Shown piece by piece: positions 1 to 8,294 of a DNA stretch of 64,000 nt. The first letter of the stretch is position 1. Every line of letters begins with the position of its first letter. This DNA comes from Hyphococcus sp. GTDB lineage: Bacteria; Pseudomonadota; Alphaproteobacteria; Caulobacterales; Parvularculaceae. The notes below the pieces were generated by a model. It was not told where the DNA came from. It did not search any database and saw only the letters and a list, made by a program, of their open reading frames with translations. Both the position numbers and the translations under genes were made by a program. The stretch covers positions 1 to 64,000 of the forward strand of contig JAJFFY010000056.1 of NCBI GenBank assembly GCA_021776415.1, written 5' to 3'.

Positions 1-1
1 G

Positions 2-148
2 GCGTTGGGTTTTCAAAACTTTGCCCTTCAAGAGGCGCGTGACCCTCAAACAAATATGCCCAAAGGAGGAAAGATATTTGAAGATTTGCCAATGCAAGAG
101 AACTTGCGAGACATTTTTTCTGAATACACAATTCGCCGCGCTGTTTAG
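2..148 (+). CDS. C-terminal tail of an unrecognised protein, cut by window edge
   Basis: The frame that begins at base 2 is open for 48 codons and ends with TAG at 146-148. It is probably the tail of a gene starting left of the window. The readable tail is hydrophilic and ends in DIFSEYTIRRAV. I recognise no family and see no motif. The reading frame could be chance in so short a stretch, so this is a tentative call. Confidence 0.35.
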   Translation, partial: ALGFQNFALQEARDPQTNMPKGGKIFEDLPMQENLRDIFSEYTIRRAV

Positions 149-272
149 CCAGTTGCGCTCATATATCAATGCCTCTTCCTAGTGTTTTCTGAGATTGTGT
201 TCGTGGCGCGTTTGGTCCGAACTACCCCAGAAACCGACATTTGGGTTAAGGCCACGAACGGCAAAGATTGGC

Positions 273-340
273 GATGACGTGCTACCCAAATCTTGAACCA
301 TATAAAGCTGGAATTTTCCAATTATAATCTGCCTCTACCA
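273..340 (+). repeat. Short dispersed repeat, copy 1 (partner near 48.7 kb)
   Basis: The stretch containing GCTACCCAAATCTTGAACC, then TAAAGCT, then TTCCAA and CTCTACC is matched with scattered differences at 48686-48745. The copy here runs directly into an IS left end (CTACCAAAAACTAG), so it probably marks DNA that neighbours, or is carried with, members of that IS family. Function is unknown. The rest of 149-333 shows no gene. Confidence 0.5.
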
Positions 341-596
341 AAAACTAGATTTTCGTGAATTCTTTAGTTTCAGTATCTGATCCCGGTTCGCTGATACCGA
401 ATTTGGGTTCCCTGATCCGCCGAAACTATTCCCTGATAATTTGCTTAGGGAAATCGTGTCTAAGGCACTGAATTTGCGGATGCCTTCGGCCTAAAAATTC
501 AGAATTTTGTCCAGAAACGTATTTTTTCCCTGTAGATTCCCATTTATCAGGGAAATAGCGCAGAGACCAGTTCGACCATAGTCGCATCCACCGCCA
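334..596 (+). repeat. Long direct repeat, left copy (IS end plus CCCTGATAA element)
   Basis: About 263 bases that recur in the same orientation at 17431-17698. The order is the same in both: an IS left end with CTACCAAAAACTAGATT, a CTGATACCGAAT segment, TTCCCTGATAATTTG, a central AT-rich part, TTCCCTGTAGATTCCC, TTATCAGGGAA, and the tail GTCGCATCCACCGCCA. TTCCCTGATAA and TTATCAGGGAA are inverted with respect to each other. The tail looks like a decayed tRNA T-arm and acceptor end (clearer in the right copy). An open frame lies across this repeat on the minus strand, but I do not believe it is coding. Confidence 0.7.
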
Positions 597-755
597 GTAA
601 ATTCCATCGAACTCACTGGTCAGTTTTCCGATTTCAAATAGTCGGGGAAGGTCAATGACTTGCGCGTGATCTGTTGGCAATTTCGCGAATGAGAGACGGC
701 TGCGGTCGGCCAGCATTCGGGTTAAATGACCCGAAGTCTCTGGCAGCATTTGGGT

Positions 756-1853
756 TGTCCCTACCGAAAACTAGATTCTCACGTATTCATGATGCAGTCC
801 GCCAAGATGCGAAATCGCTTTGATACGTCCGCAAGCCTGAATTGATCTGGAAAACGGGGTGTATTTATTCAATCCGATATGCGTGCGCGTGCAATTGTAA
901 TATCGAGCATAAGCTTTCAGAACGCGGCGCAAGTGAGCTTCGTTGCGAATGATCATGTGATCAAGACACTCGCGTTTTATTGAACCGATCATGCGTTCCA
1001 CAAAGCCATTTTGCCAGGGACTCCTGAGTGCAGTTGGGCCATCACGAATAGTCAAGGCTACAAGCTGCTTCTTAAATGCAGCCCCGTAAATAGAGTCATT
1101 GTCACGGATGAGAGCTTTAGGCGCGCTATCCCAAGGAAAAGTTTCCGTTATTTGCCGCGCAGCCGATTCCGCTGTGGGATTCGCGGTTATTCCGATATGA
1201 AGCAACTTGCGCCGGCCATGGCCAAGGATGACAAACGCATAAAGCAGCTTAAAGCCAATCGTTGGAATAATGAGAAAGTCGCAAGAGGCAATTCCATCCG
1301 CGTGATTGCGCAGGAAAGTATTCCATCCTTGTGAAGGCGGGCCGCGACGCGCGTCCATATATTTGGCGACCGATGACTGGGCAATATCGATCCCCAGCAT
1401 TTTGAGTTCGCCATAGATGCGCGGCGCGCCCCACAATGGATTGGCGAGGCTCATTTCACGAATGAGGTCACGGATTTCCTTTGAGACTTTCGGCCTGCCG
1501 CAACGCGACCGAGACTTCCAGCGCCACAAAGCCCTAAAGCCCATTCGATGCCAGCGGACGACGGTTTCAGGCTCGACGATATGAATTGCGCCCAGCAACT
1601 CAGGAAAAATGCGATAAAGAAAGGTGAGAGCGATGCGATCAATATGAGTTAGTCGGATCCGAGCAGATGATCCTCCGCGTATCGTCGTCAACTGATGCCG
1701 CAAAAGCGTGACTTCAGCTTCGAGCCAACTCAACTTCGAAACAGATCGCGGAAGAATAGTAAGCCTAGTTTGAAAATGTTTAGCACTTGGACAGGCGATC
1801 ATGAGTCGCAATCCTTAGCGAATCTCTCTCGAATGGGGTTTACGGTAGGGACA
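756..1853 (-). mobile_element. Near-intact IS element with TGTCCCTACCG terminal inverted repeats
   Basis: The left end TGTCCCTACCGAAAAC (756) and the right end, read inward as TGTCCCTACCGTAAAC (ending at 1853), are inverted copies that enclose one transposase gene. Total length is about 1.1 kb. The right end abuts an IS3-type orfA fragment exactly, so this IS appears to have landed in an older element. No convincing target-site duplication is visible by eye. Decayed relatives of the ends occur at about 334, 9152, 9242, 17431, 23060, 29090, 29129, 36200, 39947, 42308, 42345 and 42670. Confidence 0.8.
771..1811 (-). CDS. Integrase-core (rve) transposase of the TGTCCCTACCG IS
   Basis: A 346-aa DDE-type transposase of the family usually annotated as integrase core domain-containing protein. 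Visible hallmarks are the N-terminal helical region (EAEVTLLRHQL), the ETVVRWHRMGFRALWRWKSR segment near residues 80-100, NPLWGAPRIYGEL around 125, an Asp in ASCDFLIIP, the RDNDSIYG segment carrying the second Asp, and WQNGFVERMIGS with the catalytic Glu. The C-terminus LGGLHHEYVRI lies just inside the left inverted repeat, as expected for the family. Length is normal. The first 25 or so residues look unlike the usual N-terminus of the family, so the true start may be internal or the 5' end may be slightly damaged. It is the only full copy here; other copies are fragments of the N-terminal third or of the ends. Confidence 0.85.
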   Translation of the reverse strand: MRLMIACPSAKHFQTRLTILPRSVSKLSWLEAEVTLLRHQLTTIRGGSSARIRLTHIDRIALTFLYRIFPELLGAIHIVEPETVVRWHRMGFRALWRWKSRSRCGRPKVSKEIRDLIREMSLANPLWGAPRIYGELKMLGIDIAQSSVAKYMDARRGPPSQGWNTFLRNHADGIASCDFLIIPTIGFKLLYAFVILGHGRRKLLHIGITANPTAESAARQITETFPWDSAPKALIRDNDSIYGAAFKKQLVALTIRDGPTALRSPWQNGFVERMIGSIKRECLDHMIIRNEAHLRRVLKAYARYYNCTRTHIGLNKYTPFSRSIQACGRIKAISHLGGLHHEYVRI

Positions 1854-1973
1854 CGCATCGCTCAAACCTGCGGATCGACACGCTGATGCTACGTCACTGC
1901 CTGATGCCAAACTTAGTTCTATTTGCCGCAACAAATTCAATATGCCTTCGTCGCTGAAACGTTTCCTTGCCAT
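1854..1973 (-). pseudogene. IS3-family orfA 5' fragment, cut by the neighbouring IS
   Basis: Forty codons from ATG at 1973 encode MARKRFSDEGIL followed by RQIELSLASGSDVASACR and SAGLSDA. That is the characteristic N-terminus of an IS3-family OrfA (helix-turn-helix) protein. The frame runs into the terminal repeat of the TGTCCCTACCG element at 1853 and no continuation is seen on the far side of that IS. A GGTGAGG ribosome site sits upstream of the ATG. This is a decayed transposase interrupted by a later insertion. Confidence 0.75.
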
Positions 1974-2163
1974 CCAAATACCTCACCATTCTCGTAGAGA
2001 AATACGATTTATGTGGCACGGTTATAAGCGGGCAAGACAAGTGTGAAATTAGGCGTGTCATCGGGGTTTTTTGAGTGAATGGCAGCGCAATTGCGTGAAG
2101 AACAGATCGAGTGTCTTATTGAAATCGAAAGTCTGCGGTATAGTTTAAGAATTAATGTGAGTA

Positions 2164-2835
2164 TTACGGTTGTTGATCGACCGGCACAGGTTCGGGTAGC
2201 GGGATTGGAGCAGCACTTTGCATCCGCAGATAAGCGATGACATCAGCCCGGTCTCTTGCACGCCTCAATCCTGAAAATGCCATTTTGTTGCCGGGAATTT
2301 CATTGTTAGGATTGAGCAAATAGGCGTCAATTTTTTCAAGCGTCCAGCTTCCGAGTTCAATGGAGAGCGCATTGGAATAATTATAGGAGTCAGTCGTTGC
2401 AATTTCGCGCCCTAATACGTCCCAGAGATTCGGCCCCACACCGTTTCTCCCACCATCATTGAACGTGTGGCACGCCGCACAAATACGCGCACGTCGCTCT
2501 CCGTTTGTAGCGTCAGCACTCGCGAGGAGCGTCGCTAGATCTGGAACCGGCTCCGACGCTCTGGTCGTCACGCTTGTTAGAGGTTTTGCGACTTCCAAGT
2601 TTTCGATATCGCCCATATGGGTGCGCAACTGTGCGCGCGCGCTAAGATCGTCTAGGCCGTTTGGCCAGCTACGTTGGACTGTAGCCCGATTGACCAGCGG
2701 CCCGTCAAAACCCGGAACGTCAATGGCGAGCTTATCTGGATATTCATCTCGAAAAATGTAATTCGACACCATGCTTACGGCAAACATCAGTGTCAAAGCG
2801 GCGATAAGCGCCAAGCAGATTTTCATCATAAGCAC
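2164..2835 (-). CDS. Membrane-anchored class I cytochrome c
   Basis: A 223-aa protein with an uncleaved-looking N-terminal hydrophobic anchor (about residues 5-27) and a periplasmic mono-heme domain. The heme site CAACH lies near residue 140, and the likely axial methionine is in GNKMAF near residue 188. The layout resembles CycM-type cytochromes c that hand electrons to aa3 oxidases. It is the last gene of the oxidase operon, 55 bases after the subunit IV gene, so it is most likely the dedicated electron donor. The region between anchor and heme domain (residues 35-120) is a longer linker than in CycM and has no motif I can name. Confidence 0.85.
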   Translation of the reverse strand: MLMMKICLALIAALTLMFAVSMVSNYIFRDEYPDKLAIDVPGFDGPLVNRATVQRSWPNGLDDLSARAQLRTHMGDIENLEVAKPLTSVTTRASEPVPDLATLLASADATNGERRARICAACHTFNDGGRNGVGPNLWDVLGREIATTDSYNYSNALSIELGSWTLEKIDAYLLNPNNEIPGNKMAFSGLRRARDRADVIAYLRMQSAAPIPLPEPVPVDQQP

Positions 2836-2890
2836 CGCCCTTTGTATCTAAGTCCAGTCTCTCATCCAGCACATATTGAAAACCGCACCG

Positions 2891-3286
2891 TCAATGCTCT
2901 ACTGGTTGCACTTCTGTAGCGGCCTCGAAGAAAATAACTCGCGTCCAGTGCGTGTAATCAGATTCAAGAGACATAAGCCCCACAAGCACAATCAAACAGA
3001 GCGGTGGAAGTAAGATCGCATACATTAGCGCCAAGCGTTCCCACATCATGTGCATGAAGACAGAAACAATCAAACCCGCCTTCATAAACATAAAAGTGAG
3101 GATTAAAGACCACCTAAGCAGACCCTGAAACCCCAAATAATCGACGAGATAGGACATTAGGCTAAGGAAAAATAGAAGCCCCCAAATTTTGAAGTAGATG
3201 CCGAGAGGGTGTTGCTGTCCTGCATCGTCGCGGGCATTTGCAGCTTGCGGCGCCGGAGCTTGGCTAATGTTAGTCGCGTGATCCAT
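2891..3286 (-). CDS. Cytochrome c oxidase subunit IV, bacterial type
   Basis: A 131-aa small subunit of the prokaryotic subunit IV (COX4_pro) type. Three membrane segments are visible in the second half, with the family-typical KAGLIVSVFMHMMWER region. The start at 3286 (MDHATN) is chosen over the upstream ATG at 3331 because a GAGGA ribosome site lies just ahead of it. It also leaves an 8-base gap to the preceding subunit III gene instead of an overlap. The subunit stabilises the oxidase and has no catalytic residues. Confidence 0.85.
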   Translation of the reverse strand: MDHATNISQAPAPQAANARDDAGQQHPLGIYFKIWGLLFFLSLMSYLVDYLGFQGLLRWSLILTFMFMKAGLIVSVFMHMMWERLALMYAILLPPLCLIVLVGLMSLESDYTHWTRVIFFEAATEVQPVEH

Positions 3287-3294
3287 GACAGTCC

Positions 3295-3990
3295 TCACCA
3301 AAGATAAAAGAAAGCGAAGATAAACACCCATACGAGGTCAACAAAGTGCCAATAGAGACCTGCGATCTCCACAACTTCATATTTTCCATTTCGATCATAG
3401 ACGCCATTCAACACGCGCGTCGCGATGATCGTAAGATAAATAACGCCAATCGTGACGTGAAGGCCATGGAATCCCGTTATCATAAAGAATGTAGCGCCAA
3501 ACTGCGGCGCCCCCCAAGGGTTTGCCCACGGCCTGGCGCCTTCAGAAATAAGCTTTGTCCACTCAAAAGCCTGCATACTGACGAACATTAGGCCGAGCAA
3601 CGCCGTCGCGTACATTAATGCCGCCGTCATTTTTCTGTTGCGGCGATAGCCAAAGTTCACCGCCATGGCCATTGTCCCGCTCGAGCTAATCAGCACGAAC
3701 GTCATAATCGCTATCAATATGAGCGGAACATTCTGGCCGAACAGCGTAAGTGCGAAAACTTCGCTTGGATTGGGCCATGGCACGGTTGTAGACGCACGAA
3801 CGGTCATATACGACGTCAAGAAGCATGAAAAGATGAATGTGTCGCTGAGCAAGAAAATCCACATCATGGCCTTGCCCCATTGGACCTTCTTGAAGACCTC
3901 TTGATCCGTTGACCAATCGGAAACCAGCCCCTCCAGGCTATTGGGAGCTGTGACTAGGTGATCTTGCTGTGTCAGAGTTGTTTGCGACAT
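3295..3990 (-). CDS. ctaE: Cytochrome c oxidase subunit III
   Basis: A 231-aa integral membrane protein of the heme-copper oxidase subunit III family. It has at least five hydrophobic helices and the conserved segments MMWIFLLSDTFIFSCF near the N-terminus, FHGLHVTIGVIYL, and a C-terminal YWHFVDLVWVFIFAFFY. Subunit III binds lipid and protects the subunit I active site during turnover. It is the second of two consecutive subunit III-type genes and is the more canonical of the pair. It lies 46 bases downstream of the atypical copy and 8 bases before the subunit IV gene. Confidence 0.9.
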   Translation of the reverse strand: MSQTTLTQQDHLVTAPNSLEGLVSDWSTDQEVFKKVQWGKAMMWIFLLSDTFIFSCFLTSYMTVRASTTVPWPNPSEVFALTLFGQNVPLILIAIMTFVLISSSGTMAMAVNFGYRRNRKMTAALMYATALLGLMFVSMQAFEWTKLISEGARPWANPWGAPQFGATFFMITGFHGLHVTIGVIYLTIIATRVLNGVYDRNGKYEVVEIAGLYWHFVDLVWVFIFAFFYLW

Positions 3991-4036
3991 GTCGATTGCC
4001 TAACGAACGGTTTTGGAAAAGGAGTGGTAAGAATGG

Positions 4037-4744
4037 TCATGTGATGAGCAGCAAAACAAACATCACGATCCAAATTATTAGCAAATAATGCCAGTAGATC
4101 GCACACAAATTGACGTCCGTTTTGACATCGCCAGCTTTGGCGCCTTGCATCACTTTGGTGGTTGTCAGCCCCCAAAAAATCAGTCCGCCGAGCAAATGCA
4201 AGCCATGCATCGCTGTGATGAGATAAAAGAACGCGTAAGCCGGGCTCGCAGCAGCAAATTGTCCGCCGTCGACCAGTTGGCGCCATACCATCAACTGCCC
4301 AGCAAGAAATAGAAAAGCGAGGACACCACCAGCGATCAGTGTGAAGGGTAATTTGTCCATGCGTCCGTGACGCACATCACTTCGCGCCATTTGCCACGCA
4401 ATGCTGCTGACAATCAAAATGCCTGTGTTCATCCATAACAGCGCCGGTTCGGCCATGGGCTGCCAATCGTCGGCCGGCGGAATTCCGCAAAGCGCCGCCA
4501 GTGTCCACCATGGCCGCGACGATGTGGCAGCCGCAACACTCGCCGGGTCAGCCCCATAATTGCCCAACCGCAACACATAAGCCGCCACGATAAGGGAAAA
4601 CATGACCGTGGCGACACCGATATAAAACCACAGGCCGGTGGCTGCGATACTTGGTCTGTGATGCGCGACGCCACCCAGATCTGTACCGACGGCGAGACCG
4701 CGTGTCAGCCATGGTTTTTTTGCCAGTTCACGTAGGAATTTCAC
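4037..4744 (-). CDS. Atypical cytochrome c oxidase subunit III-like protein
   Basis: A 235-aa protein starting at GTG 4744, read as VKFLRELAKKPWL. The start is fixed by a GGAGGAG ribosome site overlapping the end of ctaD, four bases before the GTG. An upstream ATG at 4855 would overlap ctaD and lacks such a site. Five or so membrane helices are visible. The C-terminal part has the subunit III signatures TAMHGLHLLGGLIFWGL and IYWHYLLIIWIVMFVLLL. A hydrophilic insert around residues 85-110 (with SRPWWTLAALCGIPPADDW) is unlike canonical subunit III. The tandem arrangement recalls the Bradyrhizobium coxMNOP operon, which also carries two subunit III-like genes. Its exact role is inferred. Confidence 0.8.
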   Translation of the reverse strand: MKFLRELAKKPWLTRGLAVGTDLGGVAHHRPSIAATGLWFYIGVATVMFSLIVAAYVLRLGNYGADPASVAAATSSRPWWTLAALCGIPPADDWQPMAEPALLWMNTGILIVSSIAWQMARSDVRHGRMDKLPFTLIAGGVLAFLFLAGQLMVWRQLVDGGQFAAASPAYAFFYLITAMHGLHLLGGLIFWGLTTTKVMQGAKAGDVKTDVNLCAIYWHYLLIIWIVMFVLLLIT

Positions 4745-4745
4745 A

Positions 4746-6515
4746 TTACTCCTCCACAACCGCCGGACCTCGTGTTTCATGGTCTTGAGCCATGTCTTCC
4801 GGCGGTACGTTTTGAGGAATAAAGTCCTGCGCCGCGCCCGGCACACTGTAGTCATAAGCCCATCGGTAAACGGTCGGGAGCGTAGGACCCCAATTGCCGT
4901 GCACAGGCGGGGTTTGAGGTGTTTGCCATTCCAGCGATGTTGCGCCCCAAGGGTTTGGGTCGGCTTTTGGACCTTTAAAATAGCTATGGATCAAATTGTA
5001 GAAGAAAATGAGCTGTGCGACGCCCACGGTAAGCGCCGCCACCGTAATGGCTTCATTGGCCCATTGCGCTGAAGCCGGTACGAAGTCTGTATCGCCCATC
5101 TCGTAATATCGGCGTGGCACACCTAATAAGCCAAGATAATGCATCGGCAGATAAATTAAGTAGACGCCAATGAACGTTATCCAAAAATGCAACTGGCCAA
5201 GCATCTTGTTCCACATACGACCCGTAATTTTCGGGTACCAGTGATAAATTGCGCCGAAGACAACCAGGATCGGTGAAACGCCCATCACCATATGAAAATG
5301 TCCAACAACGAAATAAGTATCGGATAACGGCACATCGACGCTGACATTGCCGAGAAACAATCCCGTAAGTCCGCCGTGGATGAATGTAAAGATGAACCCA
5401 ATCGCGAATAACATCGGCACACGCAAGTGGATGTCGCCCCGCCACAATGTCAGTATCCAGTTATACACTTTGATGGCTGTTGGAACCGCAATTATTAGTG
5501 TGGACGTTGCGAAGAAGAACCCGAAATAGGGATTCATTCCGCTCACATACATATGGTGCGCCCAAACAACGAAGCTCAAGCCTCCGATGATGATGATCGC
5601 CCAAACCATCATACGATATCCGAATATATTTTTACGGGCATGTGTACTGATAAGATCGGAAACGATGCCGAAGGCGGGCAGCGCAACGATATAGACTTCA
5701 GGGTGGCCAAAAAACCAGAAAAGATGCTGAAACAGGATTGGGCTGCCGCCCGAATGGGCCAGCGGCTCTCCCATGGAGATGATAGACGGCATAAAAAAGC
5801 TTGTGCCGATTAGCCGGTCCAACATCATCATGACGGCGGCAACTAATAACGCGGGAAAAGCTAAGAGGCCAAGAATGGTGGCGACGAATATACCCCAAAC
5901 CGTGCAGGGCATGCGCATGAGAGTCATGCCACGTGTGCGCGCCTGAAGCACGGTTGTCACATAATTTAATCCGCCCATCGTGAATGCAACAATAAATATC
6001 GCCAAAGAGGCAAGCATCAGAATGATACCCCAGGTGGCGCCTGGTGTGCCTGCGGTAATTGCTTGCGGCGGATAAAGCGTCCAACCGGCGCCTGTCGGTC
6101 CTCCTGGAACAAAAAAGCTCGCCATTAACACGATGACGGAAAGTAAATACACCCAAAAACTAAGCATATTGACATAGGGAAACACCATGTCGCGCGCACC
6201 GATCATCAATGGAATCATGTAGTTTCCAAATCCACCAAGAAGAAGCGCCGTAAGCAGATAAATCACCATAATCATACCGTGCATGGTGACAAATTGATAA
6301 TACGCCTCGGGTGTTATGAATTGGATCATACCAGGGAAGCCAAGCTGTAGGCGCATCAATCCCGATAACACTAGCGCAACCAGACCGACTGACACGGCAG
6401 TAATGGTATATTGGAGCGCAATGACTTTGTGGTCTTGACTCCAGACATATTTGCCCACCCAAGTTTTAGGGTGGTGAAGAGGCCTAGTGTCTTCAGCAAT
6501 AGTAGAGTAACTCAT
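4746..6515 (-). CDS. ctaD: Cytochrome c oxidase subunit I
   Basis: A 589-aa catalytic subunit that reduces O2 to water and pumps protons. By counting residues, His79 and His408 are the likely heme a ligands and His406 the heme a3 ligand. His271, His320 and His321 are the CuB ligands, with Tyr275 as the His-Tyr crosslink partner in HPEVY. The K-channel Lys349 (AVPTAIKV) and the D-channel Asp109 with Asn116 are present, so this is an A1-type aa3 pump. It lies between ctaC (60-base gap) and the atypical subunit III gene (1 base apart), so translation is probably coupled downstream. Confidence 0.97.
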   Translation of the reverse strand: MSYSTIAEDTRPLHHPKTWVGKYVWSQDHKVIALQYTITAVSVGLVALVLSGLMRLQLGFPGMIQFITPEAYYQFVTMHGMIMVIYLLTALLLGGFGNYMIPLMIGARDMVFPYVNMLSFWVYLLSVIVLMASFFVPGGPTGAGWTLYPPQAITAGTPGATWGIILMLASLAIFIVAFTMGGLNYVTTVLQARTRGMTLMRMPCTVWGIFVATILGLLAFPALLVAAVMMMLDRLIGTSFFMPSIISMGEPLAHSGGSPILFQHLFWFFGHPEVYIVALPAFGIVSDLISTHARKNIFGYRMMVWAIIIIGGLSFVVWAHHMYVSGMNPYFGFFFATSTLIIAVPTAIKVYNWILTLWRGDIHLRVPMLFAIGFIFTFIHGGLTGLFLGNVSVDVPLSDTYFVVGHFHMVMGVSPILVVFGAIYHWYPKITGRMWNKMLGQLHFWITFIGVYLIYLPMHYLGLLGVPRRYYEMGDTDFVPASAQWANEAITVAALTVGVAQLIFFYNLIHSYFKGPKADPNPWGATSLEWQTPQTPPVHGNWGPTLPTVYRWAYDYSVPGAAQDFIPQNVPPEDMAQDHETRGPAVVEE

Positions 6516-6575
6516 ATCGCACTCGCCTTTGCATTTGTCCTCAGTCTAAATTACGCGCTCCCTGAACAAATAATT

Positions 6576-7394
6576 TCAAGGCGCGCCGATTTCAATTGCT
6601 GCGTCCGCTATCGTCTGGCCGTAAGTCGGGTAATCGCTCAACCAGGATTCATACTCGTCAACTTCATCAACAACTACGTAGCCACGCATTACATAGTGTC
6701 CAACACCGCAATACTCCGCACATAATATTTCAAAGGTTCCGGTTCGCGTAGGTATCAGCCAAATGTATGTGATGGTGCCGGGAACAAGGTCCATCTTAGC
6801 TCGAAATTGCGGCACATAAAAATTGTGCAATACATCATTTGAGCGCAGAACAATTTTGACCGGTTGATCGATTGGAAGGTGAAGTTCACCGCCATCAACA
6901 AGAATATCGTCAATACCCCAAGGGTCATCTGGGTTTATGCCAAAGGGATTGTCTGCACTAATATTCTCGGTGGCTACTGCCCCCAACACACCATCATCCC
7001 CAGGAAAACGAAAACTCCATTGCCATTGTTGACCCACCGCCTCAACAATCGATGCATCATCAGGGACTGTAATATACTTATTCCAGGCTAATAATCCGGG
7101 CGCTAACATCACGACGATACCAACAGCAGTCCAAACGGTTAGCTGTTTTTCCAACGCCATATTTTCAGGCTCGTATGTCGCCTTGAGACCTTTGCGATGG
7201 CGAAATTTGTACACGCAATAGGCAAGAAATAGGTTTAGCGCGACGAACACAATGCCACAAACCCAAAAAGTGATTGTTAGAGCATTGTCTATTTCGCCCC
7301 AATTTGAAGCGATTGGCGTTTGTCGCCAGGGGCTAACAAAGTGAAAAATTAGAGACCCAATGACGAGCAGCACGATCACGATGGCAAATCTCAT
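6576..7394 (-). CDS. ctaC: Cytochrome c oxidase subunit II
   Basis: A 272-aa subunit that accepts electrons from cytochrome c at its CuA centre. All CuA ligands are visible counting from the chosen start: His190, Cys225, Glu227, Cys229, His233 and Met236 in CAEYCGVGHYVM. The aromatic electron-entry patch QQWQWSF is at 122-128. Membrane segments lie at about 3-20, 41-61 and 88-104. The start at 7394 (MRFAIV) is preferred to a GTG at 7424 because GAGGG sits in ribosome-site position. First gene of the operon. The region upstream (7395-8025) should hold its promoter. Confidence 0.95.
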   Translation of the reverse strand: MRFAIVIVLLVIGSLIFHFVSPWRQTPIASNWGEIDNALTITFWVCGIVFVALNLFLAYCVYKFRHRKGLKATYEPENMALEKQLTVWTAVGIVVMLAPGLLAWNKYITVPDDASIVEAVGQQWQWSFRFPGDDGVLGAVATENISADNPFGINPDDPWGIDDILVDGGELHLPIDQPVKIVLRSNDVLHNFYVPQFRAKMDLVPGTITYIWLIPTRTGTFEILCAEYCGVGHYVMRGYVVVDEVDEYESWLSDYPTYGQTIADAAIEIGAP

Positions 7395-8025
7395 AGGCGC
7401 CCTCGGATGGTGAAGCGCTGCCACAACATGATTTTCACAAGCGAAGAATTGCTCATACTACCGTCCTTATTGAACGGTTGAATGAACGACGGCGTATAAT
7501 ATTCCTGTCTTTTCATTGTCGTCTCTCAGGCCTGCATCTAGCACGCAACTAAAGAGTTTACCGACCCACACCTAGGCACATGACTATTTGTATTTATGCC
7601 TAGAAAAACATTGAACGGTGTTAGGTTAAGCGATTTCAAATTAAAGAGAAACCCCATACGAACTAACCCGGCGGTATAATCGTAGTAGATTGGTTGTTTT
7701 TGCGAGTCAGGGTTGCCAAATCGTCGCACTAGGCATAAGCTTTTAGTGCGCGTTATGGTTTAATGGCCGTTATGTTTTAATGGCCATATTGCATCGGCAT
7801 AAACTGCGTTGTTGTATTGTCATTATTAAATTTATACGTGCGTAACAAAGTGATGCTGCGACGTATACTTCCGTCGAATCAGCGGCTTTATCCTTGTACG
7901 GTATGCATACATTCGTTGGGTTTAGTGTGCTGTGAAGCAGATATATGCTGACTTATGAATGAAAAATCGAGGTGAATGTCTGCGGGAAGAATTTGTGTAT
8001 CTCTATTACTTGTTGAGCGGTGTGC
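7395..8025. other. Non-coding stretch upstream of the oxidase operon
   Basis: No reading frame here has recognisable content. Short open frames on the minus strand (near 7538-7729 and 7888-8079) lack a plausible ribosome site and family resemblance. The stretch must contain the promoter for ctaC. I cannot point to a confident -35/-10 pair. Confidence 0.4.
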
Positions 8026-8178
8026 ATGATGAGCTGGTTCTCGAAAGTCGCTAAAGCAGCGCCCCATTGGCTTGGGCATGCGCCGTTTAACTTAACCTGG
8101 CTTGGATTTGTCACTGCATTTAGTATTTCTGCTTTGTCGACCGGCAGCTGGGTTGTGCTAATTCTGCAATCGCTCTGA
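8026..8178 (+). CDS. Possible 50-aa single-span membrane peptide
   Basis: Starting MMSWFSKVAKAAPHW, the frame encodes a positively charged N-terminus followed by a hydrophobic segment (WLGFVTAFSISALSTGSW) and ends VVLILQSL at TGA 8176-8178. It lies just ahead of the DUF2189 gene in the same direction, with an 8-bp inverted repeat between them. The ribosome site is weak (GAGCGG). Composition fits a small membrane protein, but the frame is short and could be chance. Confidence 0.35.
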   Translation: MMSWFSKVAKAAPHWLGHAPFNLTWLGFVTAFSISALSTGSWVVLILQSL

Positions 8179-8186
8179 ATGCGGAC

Positions 8187-8208
8187 ACTTTATGTGGTCG
8201 CATAAAGT
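8187..8208 (+). promoter_or_regulatory. Inverted repeat ACTTTATG / CATAAAGT
   Basis: A perfect 8-base inverted repeat with a 6-base spacer (TGGTCG) lies 8 bases after the small open frame and about 90 bases before the DUF2189 start. There is no T-run, so it is not a standard terminator. It may be an operator or a processing hairpin. Confidence 0.35.
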
Positions 8209-8294
8209 ATTGCTACTGTGATGTGCTAAAGATAGACATCTCCGACTTGTTAGGGTAAATTCGAGTACCGTTGTAAATCAGCGAGAAATGGGCC

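Noticed and set aside
426-749. A 107-codon open frame on the minus strand
   Set aside because: It lies across the long direct repeat and the equivalent sequence at 17431-17698 does not keep the frame. No ribosome site and no family resemblance.
4745-4855. An N-terminal extension of the atypical subunit III from ATG 4855
   Set aside because: It would overlap the end of ctaD. GTG 4744 has a near-perfect ribosome site and fits the operon spacing.
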